Source of the DNA: Scilla litardierei
Taxonomy: Eukaryota > Streptophyta > Magnoliopsida > Asparagales > Asparagaceae
DNA: 64,000 nucleotides
NCBI GenBank assembly: GCA_030789695.1
Contig: CM061140.1
Span: forward strand, 326,001-390,000
Direction: 5' to 3'
The translations under genes were made by a program, and so were the position numbers. Positions 1 through 10,239 of the stretch are shown here, piece by piece. The notes under the pieces were generated by a model. The model searched no databases and was not told where the DNA came from. It was given only the letters and a program-made list of their open reading frames with translations. Within the stretch, counting starts at the first letter, position 1. Each line of letters starts with the position of its first letter.

Positions 1-75
1 TACCTTGTTAAATGATTAAACCACAATCTTATTTCAATAAGCCACAAAGGTTACAAAGTTAGCTTTGCGAAAGGA

Positions 76-2864
76 ATGTGCCATATTTTAAGAAAAGATA
101 ATAATGATTTATTGTTTTCTGGCACACGCCATAAGGATATATATATCCTAGATCTTCCAAGATCACATGAACAATGTCTCATTGCCAACACAAGTGAACA
201 ACACTTATGGCATCGACGTTTTGGTCATGTGAACTTTGGAACACTTTTTAAGCTTTCCAAGTTAAATTCTATTAGAGGCTTCCATAAGCTTGTCTTTCAA
301 AAGAAAAGCTTTTGTGACTCGTGTCAACGAGGCAAGCTTCCAAAATCGTCTTTTAAACCTAAGAAAAGCATTTCATCTAAGCGGCCTCTAGAGCTTTTAC
401 ATCTAGATCTTTTTGGGCCAACTAGAGTTGCTTCATTAAGAAATGCACGATATGGACTTGTCATCGTTGATGAATTTTCTAGATTTACTTGGGTATTTTC
501 CTTAAGTAATAAAAATGATGCTTTTGAAAACTTCACAATATTTGTTAAGAAAGTACAAAATCTCATTGGAATCACCATTGTCACTATTCGTAGTGATCAT
601 GGAGGGGAATTTGAGAATGAGTCTTTCTCAAATTTTTGTGATGAAGTTGGTATTACTCACACCTTTTCATTCCCTCGCACACCTCCTCAAAATGGTGTTG
701 TTGAGAGAAAGAATAGGACGCTAGTGGAATGTGCTCGCACTATGCTTGATGATAGCCAACTTGGCCATCAATTTTGGGCGGAAGCGGTACATACCGCTTG
801 CTATGTGTTTAATAGAATACTTTTGAGGCCCGGCACCAAACAAACTTGTTATGAATTGTTGTTTGGTAGATTGCCTCAAGTTAAACATTTTCGAGTTTTC
901 GGCGCAAAATGTTTTATTAAAAACACGTATGGTAGCTTGGACAAATTCGATCCAAGATCCGATAAGGGGATATTTGTTGGATATTCCTCCCGTAGCAAAG
1001 CCTACCGGATATACAACAAACGAACCTCAACGATCGAGGAATCACTTCATGTTTCATTTAATGAAGGTTTTGTCCCGACTAGAATTACTGATGATGATGA
1101 CTCCATGGATGTCTTATGTGATTCAATTGGTAATTCTAATTCTATTGATTCTATTGATACTAACCCTACTAATGAATCTTTTGAGAATGTTCCTAGTGAT
1201 CAGGGAATTCCCAAACGGCTTCATACCGTTCGTGACCATCCTCATGAGCAAGTCATTGGCAACATCTTTGATAGTGTCAAGACGCGATCTCAAGTCAACT
1301 ACTTCGCTCATTGTGCCTTTGCCTCCTCGATAGAGCCAAAGAATATTAACGAAGCGTGCGAAGATAGTGCTTGGATCTTAGCCATGGAGGAGGAACTCAT
1401 TCAATTCGAGAGGAATGAAGTTTGGGAGCTTGTTCCATTGCCATCGAAGAACCACACCGTTATAGGAACGAAGTGGATTTTCAAGAACAAGACCGACGAG
1501 AACCAAATCGTCGTCCGGAATAAAGCTCGGTTAGTAGCTCAAGGCTATCGGCAAGAGGAAGGTATTGATTTCGAAGAATCCTTTGCTCCGGTAGCTAGAT
1601 TAGAATCTATTAGATTATTGTTATCTTTTGCATGCCATAAAGATTTTAAACTCTTTCAAATGGATGTTAAAAGTGCGTTTTTAAACGGAGATGTTGAGGA
1701 AGTTTATGTTTCTCAACCTCCGGGTTTTATAAATGAAAAATTTCCAAATCATGTTTTCAAACTTAAGAAAGCACTTTACGGTTTGAGACAAGCTCCTCGA
1801 GCTTTGTATGACCGTTTAAAGAATTTTCTTTTGGATTTAGGTTTTAAAATGGGAGAAGTTGATTCTACATTATTTGTTAAGTATTCGAATAATGATATAA
1901 TTTTAGTTTAAATTTACGTTGATGATATCATTTTCGGTGCTACTAACTTCATCTTTGCGAAGAGTTTTCTAATGTGATGAAGGATCAATTTGAGATGAGC
2001 CACATGAGTGAGCTCAAGTATTTCTTAGGTCTCCAAATTCGCCAAATGAACGATGCAATCTTCATCCACCAAACCAAGTACACGATGGATTTGCTAAAGC
2101 GATTTGGAATGGAGAATGCCTCCGGGAAGAAGACTCCAATGAGCACTACTACACATCTTGATAAAGATACGGGTGGCAAAGATGTAGACATTCGTCTATA
2201 TCGAGGTATGATAGGTAGTTTACTATATCTTACCGCAAGTAGGCCCGATATTATGTTTGCCGTATGTGTATGTGCTCGTTATCAGTCTCAACCTAAGGAA
2301 TCTCACTTAGTAGCGGTAAAACGTATTTTCCGTTATTTAAGTTACACACTTGATTTTGGATTACCTTATCCAAAATCTAGCACATATGAGTTAATCTCAT
2401 ATAGTGACGCAGATTATGCGGGATGCAAATCCGACAGGAAAAGTACTAGTGGCACTTGCCATTTTATAGGAAATTCTCTTGTCTCTTGGGTTTCCAAGAA
2501 GCAGAATTCCGTATCACTTTCAACCACCGAGGCAGAATATATTGCCGCCGGTGCCGCGTGTGCTCAGGTTCTTTGGATGAGACACACTCTTAAAGACTTT
2601 GGTATAAACTGTGATACTTGCCCTATCATGGTGGACAACCAAAGTGCAATATGTCTCTCTAAGAATCCGGTACACCATTCCCGTTCTAAACACATAGATG
2701 TCCGACACCATTTCTTATATGATCATGTTGCTAAAAAGGACATCATTTTAGTGTACGTTGAAACCCAGAAGCAAATCGCCGATATTTTCACGAAACCCCT
2801 AAAGGAAGACTCCTTTGTGCGGTTGCGTCGAGAATTGGGGATTATGGGTGAATACGAGATTTAG
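76..2864 (+). pseudogene. pol: copia pol polyprotein (integrase, RT, RNase H), broken
   Basis: The first reading frame (76-1911) shows the GAG-pre-integrase HLWHRRFGH zinc-binding motif and CDSCQRGK, then the integrase core with D (LDLFGP), D ([10 protein letters not shown]) and E ([10 protein letters not shown]), then RVT_2 with [12 protein letters not shown] and PPGF. A TAA at 1909-1911 falls just before the catalytic YVDD motif, which follows in frame (YVDDIIFGATN). Around 1945-1950 the frame shifts by one base, and reading resumes in the frame open from 1974 to 2864. That part holds the end of RT (LKYFLGLQI) and RNase H (YSDADYAGCKSDRKSTSG, LSTTEAEYIA, VDNQSAI, SKHIDVRHHF). All three enzymatic domains are recognisable, but at least one nonsense and one frameshift mutation prevent a complete polyprotein. 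The true N-terminus lies left of the window. Confidence 0.92.
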
Positions 2865-3643
2865 GATTCATATTTAGTTCAATAATCTTGCATGCTATTA
2901 AATTTCGTTTATATTTGCACATGCTAGATTTATTGGAATTTTCTGGATTTTTGGTTGAATTTTCGGAATTTATGCTCGAAATATTCATGAACGTCAAATT
3001 TAAGATATTCGATGTTTAATGGGGTAGTATAATGATATATGAGAGTATTACGATGTTTCGTCCAAGTGCGATTAGGAGAGAACTCAAAATTTCAAATTCT
3101 AAAATTTTTGAACTCTGTTAGTCGGTTCATGTTCATTGATCGACCGACTAGATTGCTTTCTGGTCGGTCAGTGAATGAACTCAGACCGACTAACTCAAGC
3201 CCTAAATTTTGGCTTCAGTTACTGTTTGCACTTAGTCGGTTCAAGCTCATTGGCAGACCGACTAGATCATCATCTAGTCGGTCAGCGTTTGAACTGCGAC
3301 CGACTAATTGCATCGGGGACTGTTGTGTCTTTTCGCCTTCCCTTCGACTTAAACGGCCCCGCACCGATTAGAATCTATTCTAATCGGTGCGCTCTCTCCC
3401 TCAAACCCCCTAAACCCCCGTGCCTCTTCATCTCCTCCGTCGAGTTCATCGTTTTTCGGCCATCTATTCCGTAGTCTGCCGTCGATCTCTATCCATCCCC
3501 AACCTAGGGTATCTCTCTCAGCTTTTAAACCTAGGTTACTTTGATTTCAGCTTCTAGCTATCGATTTTAGGGTTGTGCTAGGGTTTCGGCCTAGGGTTTT
3601 AGTCTTCAATCTCGTTTGATTTCGTGCGTGTCTCGTCTCGATT
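2865..3643 (+). promoter_or_regulatory. leader of the 3' ORF with LTR-type AGTCGGT boxes
   Basis: About 780 bases without a gene separate the pol stop from the 3' ORF. Bases 3116-3310 hold two units made of alternating TAGTCGGT and ACCGACTA boxes, joined by a spacer containing CAGTTACTGTTT. The same unit, including that spacer, occurs about five times in this element's LTR (6421-6960). A perfect hairpin follows at 3361-3390, then pyrimidine-rich leader sequence up to the ATG at 3644. I infer a U3-derived promoter or regulatory region for the 3' ORF; no clear TATA box is seen. Confidence 0.45.
3361..3390. repeat. perfect 14-bp inverted repeat with 2-nt loop
   Basis: GCACCGATTAGAAT is followed by CT and then by its exact reverse complement. 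It lies between the AGTCGGT boxes and the start of the 3' ORF. It could form a cruciform in DNA or a strong hairpin in the leader RNA of the 3' ORF. Confidence 0.85.
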
Positions 3644-5116
3644 ATGGCGAAGACACGCATTCCGATCGACCCCTCGCGTCCGTCACCTATGACCGTCGAA
3701 TCTCCATCTACGGACCCCCCGCAACCTAAACGCCGATCTAAATCAACCCATCCTTCGTCGTCTTCGCCTCCTCTTAAGAAGAAGAGGACGTCGACCGCCA
3801 AGCCTAGATCTCAGCCCAAGCCTAGGAAGCAGCCCGTGTCTCCAGCTTCTTTCTGTTCTCCCACACCTCCCTCTGATTCCGACACAGAATATATTCCGGA
3901 GACCGAGCATACCGCTCGGGATCCTACTCCACCCCGATCTAGCACACGTCAGCCTAAGGGGAAGGCTCCCATGCCAGTTGGCGGTGTCGATATTTCGCTA
4001 TGTCACGATGACCTGATGTGTCTCGCGGCATACAATCGTATCAAACACTATCCGCTGTTATTGGAGCACTTCGTTCAGTTCTCTGACTTCCCTCACCTAG
4101 CCGATCTTCTTTCGTCTAGTGGTCTTATTGATTATCTTCGATATGACCCTAAGGCGAATCCGCACCCGTACCCCCACCTTGTCAGGCTATTCTACACGAA
4201 CCGTGTTCGCGGTCAGTACGACGAGACCTATTCCATTGAGACGACTGTCTTGGGGACACCGATTGTCCTCACAGCAGAAGTCTTAGGGGATTTGATAGGT
4301 GTCTCCTCGTCTGGCCTTCTTCCTTCCGATATCTCTGTTGACGATATTTCTGAGCTTGATCAGGTGATGATCGCCGAGATTTTCCACGTGCCTCCTTCCG
4401 AAGTACGGCTCATCGAGCTTGCCATCCCAGCCATTTCTTAAGCTGATCTACGCTCTCTTCATGGGGAGCGAGATCAATTGGGCTAGGATTATTCTTGATA
4501 AGATGGATTCTTTCGAGTGTATCCGAAAGTCCACGAAATCTGCTCACATCCCTTACCCGTGCCTTCTGACACTTGTCTTTCGTCACTTCCGGGTCCCTCT
4601 TCCTCCAGATGATGAGCGTCCCCTTAGTCCCCCTCTGAATGCGACGGCCGTCAAGAAGTCTCATGCGGCGCTTCGTCACGTTCAGAGGTCGACTCCTTCA
4701 GCTTCTGCCTTTGCTTCAGCTGCTCATCCTACTCCTACTCTTGCTGAGCTTGCTCGTTCGTTGAGACGTGTGGAGTCTCGTTGTGCTCGTTCGGAGGCGA
4801 TGCTAGCTCGCATCTGCTCCCGCATGGGCATTGACGTTCCTCCGTCTGTTTCTGACGAGGAGGAGATGGATGATGATGAGCTCGAGGAGCTCATTGGATC
4901 TGCTGTTCGTGTCCCAGAGGGTACATCTGCTGCTGCTGTTGCTACGTCTGCTGGTGCCCCGAGAGCACACCTGTTGCCACCCTTCCTCCAGTGAATACTT
5001 CGTCTGGTGCTCCCGAGGCCACTACCGTTGCGACTGTGGACACTCCTGCTGACCCAGTGACCACCACTCCTTCTGCAGAGCCTGCTGCTGCTGCAGATCC
5101 TCCCTCCGCCTCCTGA
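3644..5116 (+). pseudogene. Sirevirus 3' ORF: putative plant transposon protein domain, coiled coil, acidic tail
   Basis: The ORF is read in three successive frames (3644-4441, 4419-4994, then to the TGA at 5114-5116), so it carries at least two frameshifts. The start ATG at 3644 begins a basic, Ser/Pro-rich N-terminus of about 90 residues (LKKKRTSTAKPRSQPKPRK). A globular part follows with LVRLFYTNR, then LGTPIVLTAEVLGDLIGV, then NWARIILDKMDSF. I assign this to the family named 'putative plant transposon protein domain' (Transposase_32-like) from wording, not from a search. A short heptad-like segment (LAELARSLRRVESRCARSEAML), an acidic stretch (DEEEMDDDELEELIG) and an Ala/Pro/Thr-rich tail follow. 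No signal peptide or membrane segment is visible, so it does not look like an envelope protein despite its position. A homologous ORF lies at 51484-52666. Confidence 0.7.
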
Positions 5117-6008
5117 GCTAGCTTGGAGGACTCTCCTAGTGCACATTGGATGATATATGTAGTGTGAGAGAGTTGGGTAGGATAGATGGTGGTTATGGAT
5201 TTTGTGATGTATTTTGATGTCTTTTGGATGGAGTTTTGATATTTGTGTATGTATGTGATACTCCGATATCTGCTGTGAGATATGATGTATTTTGTGCTTC
5301 GATCTGAGGATCGCTATTATGTATGTTGGCGATGTATACTTTTGATGTACCCATGGTTCATATATATATATATACATCGATGGTGACATTTACTTTCTTG
5401 TGCACATTATATTATTGCCTCTGATGTTTGATTTCGTCGCTCGACGATAATAACTTGGTTAAATAGAAATTATTTCTATGAAAACATAGAATTGTTTTTC
5501 ATGCACTAAATTAACCAAGAATGTTGATATTGGAGAGTATATTCCATAACTCAATTCGTAAAATTAATTTGAGTTTTGATGATTTTATTTTTCGATTATC
5601 GACTATGGTCTCATTGACACGCTTTGATTTCCTTCGTATTTTCCTTTGGTGTCATTTGGACCGTGGTCGTATTCTATGACTCCCGTGCTTTTCTTTGAAG
5701 CCATTGTTGTTGTCGTTGATCTCCTCCCGCTCTTTTTGCTAATGCCAAAGGGGGAGAGATATAATAATGACGATGCGCTAAATGATAATTTCTAATTTGA
5801 TATGTTAGATTCAGGGGGAATTAAGATATAAAAATGGATTTTGAATCCGATATTTCAATAATTGATTCACATTTTATACTTTACTCGTCTGCTTGATGCT
5901 TATGATTATTATTTAATTTGGAATTAACGTGTCATCAATGCAGGGAAGTACGTAAATTTCATTTGAATCATTATTTTTGATTATTATTTATGTTGGTTTG
6001 TCATCACC
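5117..6008. other. non-coding 3' region of the copia element
   Basis: This AT-rich stretch between the 3' ORF and the polypurine tract contains no credible ORF. It includes a (TA)n run near 5358-5371 and a first purine tract, AAAGGGGGAGAGAT, at 5747-5760. Repeated polypurine tracts upstream of the 3' LTR are a known Sirevirus trait. Confidence 0.6.
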
Positions 6009-6022
6009 AAAAAGGGGGAGAA
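6009..6022 (+). other. polypurine tract adjoining the 3' LTR
   Basis: The tract AAAAAGGGGGAGAA directly precedes the TG that opens the LTR. It is the expected primer site for plus-strand DNA synthesis. The other Sirevirus-like element has a near-identical tract at 50422-50435 (minus). Confidence 0.85.
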
Positions 6023-6420
6023 TGTTGAGTATTGTCTCCCCGGATTTGGTTTTGGATGATGAACAAACATAAATATCGTGAACTAACTCTTTGTGAGCGC
6101 AGTTATGGAGATCGTCGCTAAATTTATATGAACATCTAAAGCGACGTCTCGAGACTTCTCAAAGCGCGTGATCGTATGCCTAAAGCTTCGTTGAAGCTCA
6201 AGGACCATTATTGAAGTCATGAAGATTCGATTGAAGCTTTTGAAGACGGTTTGTCAAGTTTAATTTATAGTCTTCTAGCTTCTTTTCGTAGAATGTTAAG
6301 CCTTGCGTAGGTCTTACGTTTTAATCTTCATAACGCTCATATCTTAGAGCTAGGATCTTAGTAGAAGTCCATACAAACTTTTCCGAAGCTTCGCGCTTCG
6401 ATTCGCGACTTCTTGTGCAT

Positions 6421-6960
6421 GTTAGTTGGTTCAAAAAGAAGAACCAACCGACTAGATGACAATCTAGTCGGTCGACAAAGCTTCTTGAACCGATTAGAAT
6501 GCCTTCTTCAATTCTAGCTCAGTTACTGTTTACAGTTAGTCGGTCAAAGAAGGTTCACCGACCGACTAGTTGTGAAACTAGTCGGTTAGGAATCCTTCTT
6601 AGACCGACTAGTTGAGCTTCTACTGTACAGCCTAAGTTACTGTTTATCGTTAGTCGGTCTAAGTACATTTGTCGACCGACTAGTTGATAAACTAGTCGGT
6701 CAGCATTTGCTCTTAGACCGACTAACTCAACTTGTATTCAGACTATTCTATTTCTTCTGTTAGTCAGTCAAAGCACACTCACCGACCGACTAGTTGTGAA
6801 ACTAGTCGGTTGGCAAGTCTTCTTAGACCGACTAGTTATTTAAGTCTGAACTTCATCTATTCACTGTTCACCTCTTAGTCGGTTCATGTTGAATCACCGA
6901 CCGACTAGTTGATGAACTAGTCGGTCAGTGATCCTTCTTTGACCGACTAGTCTGCTTCAG
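6421..6960. repeat. tandem nested-palindrome repeat in U3 (AGTCGGT boxes)
   Basis: About five units of roughly 115-120 bp each carry the order TAGTCGGT, ACCGACTAG, ACTAGTCGGT, ACCGACTA. Each unit can therefore fold as one hairpin inside another (for example GACCGACTAGTTG against CAACTAGTCGGTC-like arms). The array lies just upstream of the TATA box, where enhancer repeats would be expected. Confidence 0.85.
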
Positions 6961-7016
6961 AATAGAGCTGTTGGAGCATTAAATGCCACGAATTTTGCTC
7001 TCTCTTTCCTCTATCC

Positions 7017-7024
7017 TATATATA
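7017..7024 (+). promoter_or_regulatory. TATA box of the copia LTR
   Basis: TATATATA lies within CCTATATATACTTGG, about 60 bases after the last AGTCGGT box. Transcription would then start near 7045-7055, which defines U3 and R. Inferred from position and consensus only. Confidence 0.55.
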
Positions 7025-7735
7025 CTTGGAGTGCTGCATTCATAGCATTCAAGGCTGATATTAATTGAACTTTAGAGATCAAAGAGAAATCATTTAATCC
7101 TCATTCAAAGCTCTTTCATTTCATTCAAGAATCTCTCCCTCACTCTTATTTCAAAAGAGAGATTCAATGATTGTGAGCCTTCCAAGCCAAGTGCTTGATT
7201 CTAGGTCACCAACAACCTCCTAGGTCTCCATCGCTGATCTATATCTTGGAGCTAGGGTTTGGTGCCTTCATCTTCCCAAAAATCATTTTTGCCCTAAATC
7301 GTAAGTTTTACTCAAGGCATATGTATTTTGTGGTAAGCATTTCTATTTCAATTTACTTTGAATATTGCAAGTTGTACTCTCGGTTGTGAGAGTTTGTTTG
7401 TGATCCCGGGTTGTGGGAGTCACAATTTCATTTGTGTATGATTTGACTTTGTAGAGGTTTTCTACAAGTATTTCATAGTGCAAATTTGAGTTAGAGGTTT
7501 CTAACTCAAGTATCCGGAGGGGATCCGGGTGTTTGGGACGTAGGATCACCGGGAACAAGTCGGGGAGACTTGGGTGGATCCGAACCCGTTAAATTGTCTG
7601 TTTGCGTTTGCATTTCTTTGTTGTCAATATTTACATTTCCGCATTTCCGCATTGTTGGTTGAGTTTGCAAGATAATTAGGAATTATCTTCTTAATTATTT
7701 TAAAGTACTATTCACCCCCCTCTAGTACTTGTGCA

Positions 7736-8024
7736 GTAGCTTCGTATGGCATTACATGTTGGACATCCGATTGAACCGCCAAGCCTGATGCCACATCCGA
7801 AATGACGAGCTTGCTACGGTTCCGTATCGACTGACATGGTTAGCTATACACTATGCCGAGTTACTCGACACCATCATCCCAGCTTCTTCGTCCAATCTCC
7901 TTCCGATCGAACTACCGAGCTCGAATCTTCAATCTGAGCTCAAGCAAGCTTGTACTTCTTCCAACCTACCCACTGCCGAGGTGGATCCAGGAAGTCGAGC
8001 AGATCCATGACGATATTCTGTCCA
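7736..8024. other. unassigned spacer between copia LTR and gypsy fragment
   Basis: Nothing recognisable is coded here. The sequence is moderately GC-rich and may be a remnant of a further element (CCGAGCTCG-type wording), but no end, PBS or domain could be found. Confidence 0.4.
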
Positions 8025-9200
8025 TACCTAAGGAGGTTTGTACTTGTATTCTTTGACGATATCTTGGTATACAGTCGCTCGTTGGAGGAGCATTTGGATC
8101 ACTTGCAGAAGTGTTCTAGGAGTTGCAGTACCACCAGTTATACGGGAATCGAAAAAAGTGCTTATTTGGGCAACCACAGGTGGAGTACTTGAGGCACGTG
8201 ATATCCTCAGAAGGAATAGCTGTAGACATGACGAAGATATCGATAATATTGGACTGGCTGCGACCCACTACTTTGAGGGGGCTGAGGGGGTTCCTAGGCC
8301 TCACGGGTTACTACAGGAGGTTTGTTGAGGGATATGGTACGGTCGCCTGGCCACTCACGGATTTGTTGAAGAAGGATCAGTTTATATGGGGTGAAGAGGT
8401 GACGCTTGCTTTCGAGGCCTTGAAGAAGGCTATGACTACCGTCCCAGTGTTGGCGCTTCCGGATGTCTTGAGACCCTTTATTGTGGAGGCTGATGCTTCG
8501 AGACATGGATTAAAGGCGGTGCTGATGCATGATCAACGTCTTATCGCCTATTGCAGTCAGGTGCTGACCGCAAGGGCTATATTGAAGTCGGTGTATGAGA
8601 TGGAACTGATGGCTATAGTCATGGCTATTCAGAAGTGAAGATCGTATCTGCTGGGGAGGTGCTTCTTAGTGCGTACAGATCAGATGAGCCTTAAATATCT
8701 TTTGGAGCAGCGAATGGTCACAGGGGAGCACCGGAAATGGCTGAGGAAGCTGATGGCTATAGGTTTGAGATAGAATATCGCCCAGAGATGGAGAATAAGA
8801 CGGCCGACGCTCCGTCATGGAGAGAGGAGGATATACAGTTGGCGGCCTTGTCGGTGTCCGTGCTTCAGGACTGGGAGCCATTGCAGAGGGAGATCGAGGG
8901 GGACCAGGAGCAGACATGCATTTGGGAGGCGATGTTACAGGGGTCAGCGGATCACCCGGGATATGCTGTGCAGGAGGGAAGATTGGTATATTGGTGTCGC
9001 CTGGTGTTGCCGAGGACATCCACCCACATTCTAGCCATATTTCAGGAGTTTCATTGCAGTGATGTGGGAGGAAATTTTGGGGTCCTCAAGACCTATCAGA
9101 GAATGGCTAGAGAGGTGTATTGGCAGAAATGGACATATCGAGGATGGTAGCTGAGTGTGACATGTGCCAACGTCACAAGTATATGGCAATGTCCCCGGAC
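8025..9200 (+). pseudogene. pol: Ty3/gypsy RT-RNase H-integrase fragment (chromovirus-like)
   Basis: The fragment begins inside RT at [13 protein letters not shown] (the YVDD-equivalent) and continues through [31 protein letters not shown] and FIVEADASRHG (RNase H) to KSVYEMELMAIVMAIQK, where a TGA interrupts it near 8636-8638. A second stretch (8737-9150) has FEIEYRPEMENKTADAPS and the integrase zinc-finger region (FHCSDVGGN, CDMCQRHK), and ends at MAMSP near 9197. At least two frameshifts lie between 8100 and 8130. The N-terminal half of RT and the integrase core are missing, so this is a relic cut by the Tat element on its right. The wording resembles chromovirus pol, but the lineage is not firmly set. 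Confidence 0.85.
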
Positions 9201-9260
9201 CGGATCAGGTATATTAGATGTATTTTTGCCAATGAATAGTCTGACCCGTTCCGTTTTGTC

Positions 9261-9905
9261 GTGCAGACCATAGCTATGTTGGTCGCCGCTAGGGGCCATA
9301 CGCCCGCTTTGAACAAGGCCGAGGCCGCCGTCGTCAAGATAACGGCCGAGCTTGCCGGGCTTCGTAAGAACGCAGGCGAGGAGCTGGCGCAGGAGAGGGA
9401 CACGTGCGGCAAACTGATATCGAAAGTCCAACGCCTGGAGGCGCACCTGGCGGACCGTGAGACGAAGGCTGCCTCCGCGGCTGATCGTATAGCGGAGCTG
9501 GTGGGCGCGCTGGAGCGGGAGAAAGCGCTGGCAGTAGACCTGGCGACGCAGGTAAAGGCCGGGACGGATGAGCTGGCCTTGAAGACTGAGGAAGTTCGGG
9601 GATATCAAGAGTCAACTGTCCTCCCCGCCCTCGCGGGGATGATGCACGACGGCCTAGAGAAAGGCCGAGCCGAAGGTCTGGATGATGGCCGGGCTGAGGG
9701 CTGGGAGGCGTGCCTTGGCCGGGTTAAGGAAAGGCCGGGGAGGATCTGCCCTTCGATCGAGGTAGATTTTGACCAGCTAGCGGCCGCCTCCGACGAGGAG
9801 GGAGGAGTGGGCGATGATGAAGGCGAGTTCGTCGACATCGAGGGCGACTCCCTAGGGGCCAACACCAAGGATGGTGCCCCGAACAGCGGCGTCCAGCCGG
9901 AGTAG
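9261..9905 (+). CDS. antisense ORF of Tat element: coiled-coil protein, C-terminal exon
   Basis: This 214-codon open frame runs opposite to the surrounding pol. Residues about 15-115 form a long Ala/Glu/Leu-rich coiled coil (AELAGLRKNAGEELAQER, RIAELVGALEREKALAV). A segment with DGLEKGRAEGLDDGRAEGWEA follows, then a strongly acidic C-terminus (DEEGGVGDDEGEF). CGTGCAG just before 9267 looks like a splice acceptor, so the visible frame is probably the last exon; upstream exons were lost at the junction near 9200. Antisense extra ORFs of this kind are known in Tat-lineage elements. Their function is unknown, and I assign none. The start ATG is simply the first in frame and is uncertain. Confidence 0.55.
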   Translation: MQTIAMLVAARGHTPALNKAEAAVVKITAELAGLRKNAGEELAQERDTCGKLISKVQRLEAHLADRETKAASAADRIAELVGALEREKALAVDLATQVKAGTDELALKTEEVRGYQESTVLPALAGMMHDGLEKGRAEGLDDGRAEGWEACLGRVKERPGRICPSIEVDFDQLAAASDEEGGVGDDEGEFVDIEGDSLGANTKDGAPNSGVQPE

Positions 9906-10239
9906 TCTAGTCTGACCCCCTTTTTCTCTCCCATTTTTTGATTGTTCTGGACGAGCGATGGGGTCGACCTGAGGGTGGCCTTGTTTTGTGAGGTCGGCCC
10001 CCCGCTCGTAACTGTATAATTTTGACTGTTGAATAGACGGAAATTTTTGTTATCTGGTGCTTGGTTTAGAGTGCGTAATTTAAGTAAAACTATAGTTAAG
10101 AATAAGAGGTATCAAGTCACACTTGTGGAGGTAGGGGAACGCGTAGCTCGGCCCGTACCCATTCTCTGGGTTGGGTGGCAGAGCTCCGTAAGCTCGCCCC
10201 GGAGTTCGACGGAGATCGTAGACAAATTAGTTTTCACAT
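9906..10239. repeat. spacer with one diverged copy of the Tat internal repeat
   Basis: No gene is seen. Bases 10135-10215 (GTAGCTCGGCCCGTACCC ... AGCTCGCCCCGGAGTTCG) match the repeat unit found at 11300-12170, which places this stretch inside the same or a related Tat element. Confidence 0.55.

Larger units (their letters stand above)
1..7735 (+). mobile_element. Ty1/copia LTR retrotransposon, Sirevirus-like, 5' end outside window
   Basis: The segment holds, in order, GAG-pre-integrase, integrase, reverse transcriptase and RNase H (76-2864), a long leader with palindromic repeats (2865-3643), an extra ORF in the env position (3644-5116), two purine tracts (5747-5760 and 6009-6022) and a 3' LTR (6023-7735). 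The RT/RNase H wording, multiple polypurine tracts and extra 3' ORF are typical of the Sirevirus (SIRE/Maximus) lineage. Stops and frameshifts in pol and in the 3' ORF show that this copy is dead. The 5' LTR and gag lie beyond the left edge, so the target duplication cannot be checked; the five bases after the LTR are GTAGC. Confidence 0.88.
6023..7735 (+). repeat. 3' LTR of the copia element (about 1.71 kb)
   Basis: The LTR opens with TGTTGAGTATTG right after the polypurine tract and ends in CA at 7734-7735, after a TATTCACCCCCCTCTAG motif common near the 3' end of Sirevirus LTRs. Its length matches the 1.73-kb LTRs of the second Sirevirus-like element. The U3 part holds five nested palindromic AGTCGGT units (6421-6960) and a TATA box (7017-7024). 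The end is set by the terminal CA and was not tested against a second LTR, which is outside the window. Confidence 0.78.

Noticed and set aside
4724..5389. Long minus-strand frame opposite the 3' ORF
   Set aside because: Its first half is the complement of the 3' ORF and its second half is AT-rich non-coding DNA; codon content is Ser/Ile/His-rich without a domain.
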